Shown here: positions 25,124 through 33,263 of the stretch, in pieces | Position numbering within the stretch: the first letter of the stretch is position 1 | Layout: every line of letters begins with the position of its first letter | Origin: Kutzneria sp044547355 | Lineage (GTDB): Bacteria; Actinomycetota; Actinomycetes; Mycobacteriales; Pseudonocardiaceae | Reading direction: 5' to 3' | DNA length: 64,000 bases | NCBI RefSeq assembly: GCF_044547355.1 | Contig: NZ_JBIUAG010000006.1 | Span: forward strand, 248,001 to 312,000 | Translations under genes and position numbers: made by a program | The notes under the pieces: generated by a model | What the model was told of the DNA's origin: nothing | What the model saw: only the letters and a program-made list of their open reading frames with translations | The model's database searches: none

Positions 25124-25906
25124 TCAGGACATGTCGATCTCCTCCTGGGTGGCGTTGACCCGCCAGTAGCCGCTGAAGGCGATCATGGCCCTGGCCACGC
25201 CGCGCTCGCCGATCAGATGCCGACGCAGGGCCTTGACCACCGAGGCCTCGCCGGCCAGCCAGGCGTACACCGGACCGGCCGGGAACTCGGCGTCCCGCAC
25301 CGCGTCGACCAGTCCACTGTGGACCCAGCGGACGTCGACACCGGACGGACGGGCCAGCTCCTGCACCTCGTGCTCGTCGGCAACCTCGATGTAGGCCAAG
25401 GCTTTCGCGCCGGCCGGCAGCGCGGCCAGCGAGGCGGCGATGGCCGGTAGCGCGCTCTGGTCGCCGGCGAACAGCCGCCAGTCGTACGGGCCGGGCTCGG
25501 CCAGCTGGCTCGGCGACGGGCCGAGCAGGCCCACCACGTCGCCCGGCTCGGCGGCCGCGGCCCAGCTCGTCGCCGGGCCGCAGCCGTCCTCGTGCAGGAA
25601 GAAGTCGATGTCGATCTCGGCTGCCTCGGCGCGATGCTCGCGCACCGAGTAGGCCCGCATCCACGGCCGGATGTCCTCCGGCATCGCCATGTACGACCGG
25701 TACCAGCGCATCACATCGCCGTCCGCGGCCGGCTGCGGCACCCAGGGCCGCGGCTCGCCGTTGCGTCCGAAGAACAGCTTGACCTGCTGGTCCGGCGCCA
25801 CGTCGGTGAAGTCGGCCAGCTCCGGGCCGCCGAAGGTGAGCCGCCGGGTGCGCGGCGTGACCTGACGCGCGCCGGTCACCGTGACCAGCTTGTACTGCTT
25901 CAGCAT
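25124..25906 (-). CDS. Siderophore-interacting protein (ferric-siderophore reductase family)
   Basis: A 260-aa flavoprotein of the ViuB/SIP family, which reduces ferric siderophores in the cytosol with NAD(P)H. The FAD-binding motif is MRAYSVREH (~83-91). EIDIDFFLHEDGCGPATSWA marks the FAD domain end, and GPVYAWLAGEASVVKALRRHL (written in parts) marks the nucleotide-binding end. An iron box sits four bases before the ATG, so expression should rise in iron starvation. No siderophore biosynthesis or uptake genes are in the window. Confidence 0.92.
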   Translation of the reverse strand: MLKQYKLVTVTGARQVTPRTRRLTFGGPELADFTDVAPDQQVKLFFGRNGEPRPWVPQPAADGDVMRWYRSYMAMPEDIRPWMRAYSVREHRAEAAEIDIDFFLHEDGCGPATSWAAAAEPGDVVGLLGPSPSQLAEPGPYDWRLFAGDQSALPAIAASLAALPAGAKALAYIEVADEHEVQELARPSGVDVRWVHSGLVDAVRDAEFPAGPVYAWLAGEASVVKALRRHLIGERGVARAMIAFSGYWRVNATQEEIDMS

Positions 25907-25910
25907 TGCC

Positions 25911-25929
25911 TTAGGTTAGCCTAAGCTAA
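25911..25929. promoter_or_regulatory. DtxR/IdeR iron box
   Basis: TTAGGTTAGCCTAAGCTAA is close to the 19-bp DtxR/IdeR consensus (TTAGGTTAGGCTAACCTAA). It ends four bases from the start codon of the siderophore-interacting gene and overlaps the last codons of the upstream EspG-like gene, so metal-loaded repressor would block initiation. Match seen directly; regulator known from the family. Confidence 0.9.
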
Positions 25930-26526
25930 GGCCAGCCGCAGCCGCCGTTCCAGCGCCGCTCCGTCGCCCGGCGAGTACTCGATCCGGGTCCGCCCGTCCT
26001 CCCCGCGGCTGGTCACCGCCAGATGCCGGCCCGCCTCCGTGTCGACCCAGCCGATGCAGTGGCCGTCGAGCACGAACGATCCCCCGCCCAGCCGCGGCTG
26101 CCCGTTCGGCTCGCCGTGCGCACCGGCCATGGCCGGCAAGCGCCCGACCAGCGCCGGCACGATCTCGTCACAGGGCACGAACTCGAAGCGGATGGCCTCG
26201 TCGCGCCGGGTCGCGAGCACGCCGCGGTCCACACCGAACACTCCCAGTGCCGTGAGCTGCTCCGCCCCGGCCGAGCCGAGCAGCCCGACCGCCGGCTCGC
26301 CCGTGCCGAACAGCGTCAACGTCTCGTGCAGCTCGGGCACGAACCTGTTGTCCCGCAACAGTCCCCGCCGTGCGAGGCTCGCTCCCACCTTGGCCTGCAA
26401 GGCTGTTCGGTTGATGCCGTTGCCGTAATACGGAAACGTGAACGGGAATCGACGGAGCGTGAGCCCCAACGCCTCCCCCACGGCGTCCAGCTCGGCGAAG
26501 GTGCACTCCAGTGCCACGACCCTCAT
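25921..26526 (-). CDS. EspG-like protein, orphan
   Basis: A 201-aa protein with the pattern of ESX secretion-associated EspG proteins: LDAVGEALGLTLRRFPFTFP at the start, ASLARRGLL after it, a central VFGVDRGVLATRRDEAIRFEF, and an ending ERRLRLALA. EspG proteins are cytosolic chaperones of PE/PPE-like ESX substrates. No ESX, WXG100 or PE/PPE gene lies nearby. The assignment rests on overall pattern rather than an absolute motif. Its 3' end overlaps the iron box of the downstream gene. Confidence 0.6.
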   Translation of the reverse strand: MRVVALECTFAELDAVGEALGLTLRRFPFTFPYYGNGINRTALQAKVGASLARRGLLRDNRFVPELHETLTLFGTGEPAVGLLGSAGAEQLTALGVFGVDRGVLATRRDEAIRFEFVPCDEIVPALVGRLPAMAGAHGEPNGQPRLGGGSFVLDGHCIGWVDTEAGRHLAVTSRGEDGRTRIEYSPGDGAALERRLRLALA

Positions 26527-26571
26527 CGTGACACGGGCCGGCCGGGCCCACGCGTGACTCTTTTCCGCCGC

Positions 26572-27144
26572 TCACCACTGTCCAAGCAGGAGGATCGCCG
26601 AGCCCGTCGCCGCCACCCCGATCAGCGCCCCCACGATCGTCTGGGCCACCGTGTGCTCCTTGAGCACCACCCGCGACCAGCCCACCGCCGCCACCGCCGC
26701 GAATCCCAGCATCCACCAGGGGCTGATCAGCGCCGCGAACGCCGTCACCGCCCCGCTGCCCACCGCCGCGTGCACGCTCACCTTCCAGGCCAGCGTCACC
26801 AGGAAGAGCGGGACCAGCACCGTCATCATCGCGATCAGGGCCCCCACCAGGATCGGCGGCGCCCCCAGCAGCGCGAACAGGACGATGCAGCCGCCCACCG
26901 ACACCATCACCAGCGGGATCACCACCAGCCTCGCCTGCCGGGTGCGGACGTGCGGGTCGTGCCAGCTGCCCCGGGCGATGCCCAGCCGGATCACCACCCC
27001 CGGCACCACTCCCGCGAACACCACCGCCAGCAACGCCCAGGCCAGCCCCGTCGGTCCGCCCGTGCGCCACCCGATCACCACCAGCCCCGCGACCACCACG
27101 TTCTTCGGGTCCAGCACATCACTGACCGCCTTGGCGAGCCTCAC
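26572..27144 (-). CDS. Integral membrane protein, PAP2-phosphatase-like
   Basis: About 190 aa with five to six membrane helices. The late segment WSRVVLKEHTVAQTIVGAL resembles PAP2 motif 3 (SRxxxxxHxxxD), but the final acid is Gln. The earlier WKVSVHAAVGSGAV resembles a degraded PSGH motif 2. It may be a PAP2-fold protein that has lost activity, or a distant active member. The GTG start at 27144 begins VRLAKAVSDVLDP, typical for the family; SD is weak. The DNA just upstream holds a dispersed repeat. Confidence 0.6.
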   Translation of the reverse strand: MRLAKAVSDVLDPKNVVVAGLVVIGWRTGGPTGLAWALLAVVFAGVVPGVVIRLGIARGSWHDPHVRTRQARLVVIPLVMVSVGGCIVLFALLGAPPILVGALIAMMTVLVPLFLVTLAWKVSVHAAVGSGAVTAFAALISPWWMLGFAAVAAVGWSRVVLKEHTVAQTIVGALIGVAATGSAILLLGQW

Positions 27145-27230
27145 CCCACCATGATCGACTTCCCGACCCCCGCGAGTCACGCTCAGCCGCACACCGAATG
27201 AATGAATCTGCCGTGGGCGATCGGCGCCGA
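27145..27230. other. Gene-free stretch with a dispersed motif
   Basis: First part of a 425-bp gap. It contains CCCCCGCGAGTCAC (27167-27180), then ACACCGAATG (27191-27200). The same two words in the same order occur at 56757-56805. No gene is seen. Confidence 0.5.
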
Positions 27231-27385
27231 GCAGCCCCCGAATCCACGCTACGCCCCAAACCTGGCAGCCCCAAACCTGGCAGCCCCGGCCGGGCAGCCC
27301 CGGCCGGGCAGCCCCGGCCGGGCAGCTCGCCACCCGGCGCCGGCCCGGCACTGCCAGGTTCGCCTGGTTGGATCGAAACCGGGGG
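27231..27385. repeat. MITE-like repeat, copy 1
   Basis: About 155 bp. It begins GCAGCCCCCGAATCCACG and ends in a degraded copy of the inverted terminal sequence. Internally AACCTGGCAGCCCC and three units of GGCCGGGCAGCCCC are tandemly repeated. CTGCCAGGTTCGCCTGG near the right end can pair with AACCTGGCAG near the left end. The second copy at 27410 shares both ends. Confidence 0.6.
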
Positions 27386-27409
27386 CATCGTCGCACACCC
27401 GAGTCGAAG

Positions 27410-27565
27410 GCAGCCCCCGAATCCACGCTAGACCCCGAACCTGGCAATCCGGCTGCCGCACGGCGCCACGAGTCGAGCCGCCCCGAACGGACCAGTCGCG
27501 AGCAGCCGGGAGAGCGCCGGCCCGGCGTTGCCAGGTTCGCCTGGTTGGATTGATTCGGGGGCTGC
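27410..27565. repeat. MITE-like repeat, copy 2
   Basis: A 156-bp copy with perfect 14-bp terminal inverted repeats: GCAGCCCCCGAATC (27410-27423) and GATTCGGGGGCTGC (27552-27565). An inner pair GAACCTGGCA and TGCCAGGTTC lies inside. It shares the left-end 21 bases and the right-end GCCAGGTTCGCCTGGTTGG with copy 1. It has no coding potential and ends five bases from the paaE stop codon, so it may also act as the operon's 3' hairpin. Confidence 0.65.
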
Positions 27566-27569
27566 TCGG

Positions 27570-28622
27570 TCAGGCGTCGAAGTCGATCTCGATGTGGTCG
27601 GAGGTGGGGAAGGTCTGGCAGGTGAGGACGAAGCCGGCGGCGACCTCGGCGGGTTCGAGGGCGAAGTTGCGGCGCATGTCCACGTCGCCGGTGACGACGC
27701 GGGCGCGGCAGGTGCCGCAGACGCCGCCCTTGCAGGCGAAGGGCAGGTCGGGGCGAACCCGCTGAGCCCCCTCGAGAATGGTCACGTCGCGGGGCAGCGT
27801 GACGTCGGTGGTGCGGCCGTCGAGCTGGACCTTGACCGATGAGCTGGGGCCCTCGACGCCGGGCTCGGCGTGCCGGACGGGCTCGGGCGGCAGGTCGTCG
27901 ACGAAGAACAGCTCCTGGTGCACCCGCTCCCGAGGCACGCCGAGCTCGGCGAGCACGGCCTGGGCGTCGGTGACCATGCCGTACGGCCCACACAGCCACC
28001 AGTGGTCGACCTCGGCCACGTCGAGCAGCGCGGGCAGCAGGGCCCGAAGCTTGTCGGCGTCGAGACGGCCGGTGAACAGCTCGGCCTCGCGCGGCTCCCG
28101 GGACAGCACGTGCACCAGGTCGAGGTTCTCCCGGTTGGCGTCCTTGAGGTCGGCGAGCTCGTCGGCGAACATCACGGAGTCGGTGCGCCGGTTGCCGTAC
28201 AGCAGCGTCGCGGACGACTTGCCCAGCACCGAGGAGGCGATCGACAGGATCGGCGTGATGCCGCTGCCGGCGGCGATCAGCACGTGATGGCCGGGCACAT
28301 CGAGGTCGGGGCTGAACGACCCGCTCGGCGGCAGCACCTCGATGCGGTCGCCGGCCCGCACCTCGTGCACGAGCCACGGCGAGAAGGCCCCGCCGGGCAC
28401 CTCGCGCACGCCGATGCGCGGCTTGGCGCCGGCCGGGGCGCAGATGGAGTACGAGCGCCGCTCCTCACGGCCGTCGATCTCCCGGCGCAGCGTCAGCGAC
28501 TGCCCGGGTCGGAACGCGTACAGGTCGGTCAGCTCGCCGGGCACGTCGAAGGTGACGGCGACGGCGTCATCGCACAGTCGCTCCACTTCGGACACCGTGA
28601 GCGCGTGAAACGTGGTGGCCAC
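27570..28622 (-). CDS. paaE: Phenylacetyl-CoA epoxidase reductase subunit PaaE
   Basis: A 350-aa NAD(P)H oxidoreductase feeding electrons to the PaaABC(D) epoxidase. The N-terminal FAD domain has RSYSICAP (~55-62) and a nucleotide-binding region with LIAAGSGITPILSI. The C-terminal plant-type 2Fe-2S ferredoxin has CKGGVCGTCRARV and a later Cys in VLTCQTFP. Length is normal. The GTG start directly follows the paaD stop with no gap. It is the last gene of the paaZABCDE run. Confidence 0.96.
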   Translation of the reverse strand: MATTFHALTVSEVERLCDDAVAVTFDVPGELTDLYAFRPGQSLTLRREIDGREERRSYSICAPAGAKPRIGVREVPGGAFSPWLVHEVRAGDRIEVLPPSGSFSPDLDVPGHHVLIAAGSGITPILSIASSVLGKSSATLLYGNRRTDSVMFADELADLKDANRENLDLVHVLSREPREAELFTGRLDADKLRALLPALLDVAEVDHWWLCGPYGMVTDAQAVLAELGVPRERVHQELFFVDDLPPEPVRHAEPGVEGPSSSVKVQLDGRTTDVTLPRDVTILEGAQRVRPDLPFACKGGVCGTCRARVVTGDVDMRRNFALEPAEVAAGFVLTCQTFPTSDHIEIDFDA

Positions 28623-29114
28623 TCAGATCTCCTTGACGTGCTCGAAAGGTTCGGCGCAGGACCGGCACTGCCGCAGCGCCTTGCACGCGGTCGCGCTGAA
28701 CCCGGAAAGCTCGACGGTGTCGGCACTTCCGCAGCGCGGGCAGGCCACCACCCGCATGGATGGCCCGAGGGTCAACGGAATCGGGCCGGCCGGACGCCGA
28801 GGCGCGGCGCCGGGCGGGGCGATGCCGGCCTCGGCCAGCTTGCGCCGCCCGGACTCGGTGATCCAGTCGGTTGTCCAGGCCGGCTCCAGCACGACCTTGA
28901 TCTCCACCTGCCGGTAGCCGGCCTCGTGCAGCCGGTGGTCGAGGTCGTCGCGCATGGCATCCATTGCCGGGCAACCGGTGTAGGTCGGGGTGATGGCCAC
29001 GACCACCCGGTCGCCTTCGTCCACGACGGACCGCAGCACGCCCAGCTCGGCCAGGGTCAGCATCGGCAGTTCGGGGTCGGTCACCGTCTCGGCGACGGCC
29101 TGCGCGGTCACCAT
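28623..29114 (-). CDS. paaD: Phenylacetyl-CoA epoxidase subunit PaaD
   Basis: A 163-aa MIP18/DUF59-type protein needed for epoxidase maturation, probably iron-sulphur cluster assembly. The DUF59 core is VTDPELPMLTLAELGVL, then VVVAITPTYTGCPAMD. The C-terminus carries a zinc-type cysteine set (VACPRCGSADT, then QCRSCAEPF). It overlaps paaC by 7 bp (ATGGTGA) and abuts paaE. Confidence 0.95.
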   Translation of the reverse strand: MVTAQAVAETVTDPELPMLTLAELGVLRSVVDEGDRVVVAITPTYTGCPAMDAMRDDLDHRLHEAGYRQVEIKVVLEPAWTTDWITESGRRKLAEAGIAPPGAAPRRPAGPIPLTLGPSMRVVACPRCGSADTVELSGFSATACKALRQCRSCAEPFEHVKEI

Positions 29115-29953
29115 GTCGCACCCGGATGGGCCCGCGCGACGCTCTGCATCACGGCCAGCATCTCGGCCAGCGACTCGGTGTGCGAGCCGTCGCGGCCCAG
29201 AATCTCAACCGGGCCAACGGATTCCGGCTGCGCCAGCCCGGCGGCGTCGAGCACCTGGGTGATCACGGCGTCGAACTCGTCCCGGACCAGCACCGGATCG
29301 ACCATGTCGGACGGGTGCGCGGCGAACAATTCGCCGACATACGGCCACACCGCCGCCAATCCGGCCTGCATGCGCTCGTGCGACAGCGGGGTGCCGTCGC
29401 CGAGCCGCACCACCCACTGCGCCGCGTAGTCACGGTGGTACGTGACCTCCTTGACGCCCTTGGCCGCGATCGCGGCCAACACCGGGTCCGCCGACAACAC
29501 CAGGCGCTGCAACAACGCCAGCCGCCACGTGCTGAACGCCAGCAGCCGGGCCATGGAGAAGGCGAAGTCCCCGTTCGGCAACTCGACCAGCCGCACGTTC
29601 CGGTACTCCGGCGCGTCCCGCAGGAACGCGTAGTCGTCGTCGGAACGCTCGCTGCCGTCGGCCTTGCCGGCCCGGGTCAGCAGCAACCTGGCCTGCCCCA
29701 ACAGGTCCAGCCCGATGTTGGCCAGGGCGACCTCGTCCTCCAGCTCCGGCGCCCGCGTGCACCACTCCTGCAACCGGTGCGACATCACCAGGGCGTCGTC
29801 GGCCAGCATCAGGCAGTACGCCGCCAGCCGCTCGGCGTCCACATCGGACGGAACGGTGGTGTCCATACCGGACAGTGGGTCGGCGAAGCCGGTCCCGAAG
29901 GCCCAGCGGGCGTCACCATCGGAACCCAGGGCCTCGTAAGCGTTGTCGAACAT
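29108..29953 (-). CDS. paaC: Phenylacetyl-CoA epoxidase structural subunit PaaC
   Basis: A 281-aa ferritin-like helical protein that pairs with PaaA as the non-metal structural subunit. Family features include AYCLMLADDALVMSHRLQEW, ANIGLDLLGQARLLL and KGVKEVTYHRDYAAQWVVRL. It lies 10 bp after paaB and overlaps paaD. Confidence 0.95.
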   Translation of the reverse strand: MFDNAYEALGSDGDARWAFGTGFADPLSGMDTTVPSDVDAERLAAYCLMLADDALVMSHRLQEWCTRAPELEDEVALANIGLDLLGQARLLLTRAGKADGSERSDDDYAFLRDAPEYRNVRLVELPNGDFAFSMARLLAFSTWRLALLQRLVLSADPVLAAIAAKGVKEVTYHRDYAAQWVVRLGDGTPLSHERMQAGLAAVWPYVGELFAAHPSDMVDPVLVRDEFDAVITQVLDAAGLAQPESVGPVEILGRDGSHTESLAEMLAVMQSVARAHPGATW

Positions 29954-29963
29954 GGCCGCCTGC

Positions 29964-30251
29964 TCACATGTGGGGGACGTCGTCGGGGATCTCGTAGAAC
30001 GTCGGGTGCCGGTACACCTTGTCGCCGCTGGGCTCGAAGAACGGGTCCTTCTCGTCCGGGCTGGACGCGGTGATGTCGGCGGCCTTCACGACCCAGATGC
30101 TCACACCCTCGTTGCGGCGGGTGTAGAGATCGCGGGCGTTGTGCACGGCCATCTCGTCGTCGGCCGCGTGCAGCGATCCGACGTGCACGTGGTTCAGACC
30201 CCGCTTGCCGCGGACAAAAACCTCGTACAGCGGCCAACTGTTCCGGCTCAT
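29964..30251 (-). CDS. paaB: Phenylacetyl-CoA epoxidase subunit PaaB
   Basis: A 95-aa bridging subunit that links PaaAC dimers. It shows the family sequence WPLYEVFVRGKRGLNHVHVG, then LHAADDEMAVHNARDLYTRR. Its start overlaps the paaA stop by 4 bp. Confidence 0.96.
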   Translation of the reverse strand: MSRNSWPLYEVFVRGKRGLNHVHVGSLHAADDEMAVHNARDLYTRRNEGVSIWVVKAADITASSPDEKDPFFEPSGDKVYRHPTFYEIPDDVPHM

Positions 30252-31183
30252 GCCACCGCCGCCTTTCCGGAGTTCTTCGCGGCGTGGGCGATCGCGGCCT
30301 CACGGACCCAGTCGCCGTCCTCGTGGGCCCGACGCCGGTTGGCGATGCGCTCGGCGTTGCACGGCCCGTCGCCGGAGATCACGCGCTTGAGCTCGTCCCA
30401 GTCGATCGCCCCGAAGTCGTGGTGCTGCCGCTCCTCGTTCCACTTCAGGTCCGGGTCCGGCAGCGTCACCCCGAGCTTCTCGGCCTGAGGAACGCTCATG
30501 TCGACGAACCGCTGGCGCAGCTCGTCGTTGGTGTGCCGCTTGATCTTCCACGCCATCGACTGCGCGGTGTTGGGCGAGGAGTCGTCGGGCGGGCCGAACA
30601 TCATCAGCGACGGCCACCACCAGCGGTTGACCGCGTCCTGCACCATGTCCCGCTGGGCCTGGGTGCCGCGCATCAGCGTGAGCAACAGCTCGTAGCCCTG
30701 CCGCTGGTGGAACGACTCCTCCTTGCAGATGCGGATCATGCCCCGCGCGTACGGCCCGTACGAGCTGCGGCACAACGGAACCTGGTTGCAGATCGCCGCG
30801 CCGTCCACCAGCCAGCCGATCACGCCGACGTCGGCGAAGGTCAGCGTCGGGTAGTTGAAGATGGACGAGTACTTCTGCCGTCCGGAGATCAGCATCTCGG
30901 TCAGCTCGCCGCGGTCGGCGCCCAGCGTCTCGGCCGCCGAGTACAGGTAGAGCCCGTGCCCGGCCTCGTCCTGCACCTTGGCCAGCAGAATCGCCTTGCG
31001 CCGCAAGGAAGGCGCGCGGGTGATCCACTCGCCCTCCGGCTGCATGCCGATGATCTCCGAGTGCGCGTGCTGCGCGATCTGGCGGATCATCGTCTTGCGG
31101 TAGCCGTCCGGCACCCAGTCCCGCGGCTCGATCCGGTGGTCGGCCGCGATGGTGTCCTCGAAGTGTTGTCGCAGATCAGTCAT
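30248..31183 (-). CDS. paaA: Phenylacetyl-CoA epoxidase catalytic subunit PaaA
   Basis: A 311-aa di-iron monooxygenase subunit that forms ring-1,2-epoxyphenylacetyl-CoA. Di-iron ligand segments are visible: KVQDEAGHGLYLY (Glu-xx-His pair, ~69-81) and CKEESFHQRQGYELL (~153-167). Length and sequence are standard. It overlaps paaZ by 8 bp and paaB by 4 bp, so the whole run is tightly coupled. Confidence 0.97.
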   Translation of the reverse strand: MTDLRQHFEDTIAADHRIEPRDWVPDGYRKTMIRQIAQHAHSEIIGMQPEGEWITRAPSLRRKAILLAKVQDEAGHGLYLYSAAETLGADRGELTEMLISGRQKYSSIFNYPTLTFADVGVIGWLVDGAAICNQVPLCRSSYGPYARGMIRICKEESFHQRQGYELLLTLMRGTQAQRDMVQDAVNRWWWPSLMMFGPPDDSSPNTAQSMAWKIKRHTNDELRQRFVDMSVPQAEKLGVTLPDPDLKWNEERQHHDFGAIDWDELKRVISGDGPCNAERIANRRRAHEDGDWVREAAIAHAAKNSGKAAVA

Positions 31184-33206
31184 TTTTCGCCACCAGGGTC
31201 AACACGTCGTATTTGGCCACGGACTCGCCGTTCTGGTTGGTCACGTCCGCGTCCCAGCGGACCTCGCCGTAGTCGTTGGCCTCGCGCGGGGTGATCTGCT
31301 TGGCGGTCAACGTCACGGTCAGCTCGTCGCCCGGGTTCACCGGCGTCAGGAAGCGCAGGTTCTCCAGGCCGTAGTTGGCCAGCACCGGCCCGGGCTCGGG
31401 CGACACGAACAGGCCGGCGGCGAACGAGACGATCAGGTAGCCATGGGCGACCCGACCCTCGAAGAACGGGTTAGCCTTGGCGGCTTCCTCGTCCATGTGG
31501 GCGTAGAAGGTGTCGCCGGTGAACTCGGCGAAGTGCTCGATGTCCGCAAGGGACACCGCCCGCGGGCCGGCCACCACGGTGTCGCCGATCTTCAGCTGCG
31601 CCAACGACTTCCGGAACGGGTGCACGCCGTCGACGGTGCGGTCGGCGCCGGCCACCCAGCGGTTGGTGACCTTGCTGAGCACCTTGGGGCTGGCCTGGAT
31701 CGCGGTGCGCTGCATGTGGTGCAGGACGCCGCGGATGCCGCCCATCTCCTCGCCGCCGCCGGCCCGGCCGGGGCCGCCGTGCACCAGCATCGGCAGCGGG
31801 GAGCCGTGGCCGGTGGACTCCTTGGCGTCGTCGGCGTCCAGCACGAGCAGGCGGCCGTGCCACGGGGCGACGCCCAGCACGACCTCGCGGGCGAAGTCGG
31901 CGTCGCCGGTGACGACCGAGCCGACCAGGCTGCCCTGGCCGCGGGCGGCCAGCTCGATCACGTGCTCGGTCGAGGTGTACGGCAGCAGCGTGCTGACCGG
32001 ACCGAAAGCCTCGACCTCGTGCGGCTGCGGCAGGTCGGCGTCGTCGGCGCGGAGCAGCACCGGTGACATGAATGCGCCCTTGGTGGCGTCAGCGTCGACC
32101 AGGTCCACCTTGTCGGGGTCGCCGAACACCACGCGGCCGGCCTCCAGCAGGCCCTTCAGCGAGCGCCGGACCTCCTCGCGCTGCTCAAGGCTGGCCAGGG
32201 CGCCCATCCGGACCCCCTCGGCCAGGGGGTTGCCCACCTTGACCTTGGCCAGCCGCTCGGACGCCGCCTCAGCCACCGCGTCGATCAGCTCGGCCGGCAC
32301 GAAGGCGCGACGGATGGCCGTGCACTTCTGGCCGGCCTTCACGGTCATCTCGCTGACCAGCTGCTTCACGTACAGGTCGAACTCGGTGGTGCCGGGCTTG
32401 GCGTCCGGGCCAAGCACCGAGCAGTTCAGGGAGTCGGCTTCGGCGTTGAACCGTACCGACCGGTTCACCACGACCGGGTGCGAGCGCAGCCGCTGCGCGG
32501 TGGAGGCGGAGCCGGTGAAGCCGACCAGGTCCTGCTCGGTGAGGTGGTCGAGCAGGTCGCCGGCGCTGCCCGCGACGAACTGGAGCGAGCCCTCCGGCAG
32601 CAGCCCCGACTCGATGATCAGCTCGACCATGCGGGCGGTCAGGTAGGCGGTCTGGCTGGCCGGCTTGATCAGCGTCGGCACGCCGGCGACGAAGGCCGGG
32701 CCGAACTTCTCCAGCGGCCCCCACATCGGGAAGTTGAAGGCGTTGATCTGCACGGCCACCCCGCGCAGCGGGGTGTGGATGTGCTGGCCGAGGAAGGTGC
32801 CGGCCTTGCCGAGCGGCTCCACGTCGCCGTCCACGAAGACGGTGTCGTTGGGCAGCTCGCGGCGGCCCTTGCTGGAGTAGCTGAACAGCACGCCGATGCC
32901 GCCATCGATGTCGACCATCGAGTCGGTCTTGGTGGCGCCGGTGCGCGCGGACAGCGCGTACAGCTCCTCGCGGTGCTCGCGCAGCATGGAGGCGACCGTC
33001 TTGAGCAGGGCGGCCCGCTGGTGGAAGGTCAGCGCACGCAGCGCCGGGCCGCCCACGCGGCGGCCGTGCTCGAGGGCGGCGGCGAAGTCGACGCCGGCCG
33101 AGGAGACCGTGCACACCTCCTCGCCGGTCACCGCGTCGTGCAGCGGCTGGCCGTCGGCCGTGGGCGTGTGCCACCGGCCGTTGACATAGCTGCGCAGCAG
33201 AGCCAT
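31176..33206 (-). CDS. paaZ: Bifunctional oxepin-CoA hydrolase/aldehyde dehydrogenase PaaZ
   Basis: A 676-aa fusion that hydrolyses the oxepin-CoA ring and oxidises the resulting aldehyde. The aldehyde dehydrogenase part (~1-520) contains KAGQKCTAIRRAFVP with the catalytic Cys. The C-terminal MaoC-like hydratase part (~545-676) contains DIEHFAEFTGDTFYAHMDEE and GRVAHGYLIVSFAAGLF. E. coli PaaZ is nearly the same length. It is first in its operon. AGAGGG precedes the ATG, and the divergent gap to paaG carries an ACCG-N6-CGGT operator. Confidence 0.96.
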   Translation of the reverse strand: MALLRSYVNGRWHTPTADGQPLHDAVTGEEVCTVSSAGVDFAAALEHGRRVGGPALRALTFHQRAALLKTVASMLREHREELYALSARTGATKTDSMVDIDGGIGVLFSYSSKGRRELPNDTVFVDGDVEPLGKAGTFLGQHIHTPLRGVAVQINAFNFPMWGPLEKFGPAFVAGVPTLIKPASQTAYLTARMVELIIESGLLPEGSLQFVAGSAGDLLDHLTEQDLVGFTGSASTAQRLRSHPVVVNRSVRFNAEADSLNCSVLGPDAKPGTTEFDLYVKQLVSEMTVKAGQKCTAIRRAFVPAELIDAVAEAASERLAKVKVGNPLAEGVRMGALASLEQREEVRRSLKGLLEAGRVVFGDPDKVDLVDADATKGAFMSPVLLRADDADLPQPHEVEAFGPVSTLLPYTSTEHVIELAARGQGSLVGSVVTGDADFAREVVLGVAPWHGRLLVLDADDAKESTGHGSPLPMLVHGGPGRAGGGEEMGGIRGVLHHMQRTAIQASPKVLSKVTNRWVAGADRTVDGVHPFRKSLAQLKIGDTVVAGPRAVSLADIEHFAEFTGDTFYAHMDEEAAKANPFFEGRVAHGYLIVSFAAGLFVSPEPGPVLANYGLENLRFLTPVNPGDELTVTLTAKQITPREANDYGEVRWDADVTNQNGESVAKYDVLTLVAKND

Positions 33207-33235
33207 CTCAGCACCCTCTCGCGACCGAATTACTT

Positions 33236-33249
33236 ACCGTCCGTTCGGT
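33236..33249. promoter_or_regulatory. Candidate PaaR operator in front of paaZ/paaG
   Basis: ACCGTCCGTTCGGT has ACCG/CGGT arms around six bases and matches the site at 36106-36119 at 12 of 14 positions. It sits in the 57-bp divergent gap and touches a TATAGAT -10-like sequence for paaG, so repressor binding would block both directions. The TetR protein at 36146 is the likely ligand-responsive binder. Confidence 0.75.
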
Positions 33250-33263
33250 ATAGATGCTAGCGT

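Noticed and set aside
27202..27765. Small proteins encoded in the 27.2-27.6 kb gap
   Set aside because: All frames are built from the repeat units and lack SDs and consistent codon bias.
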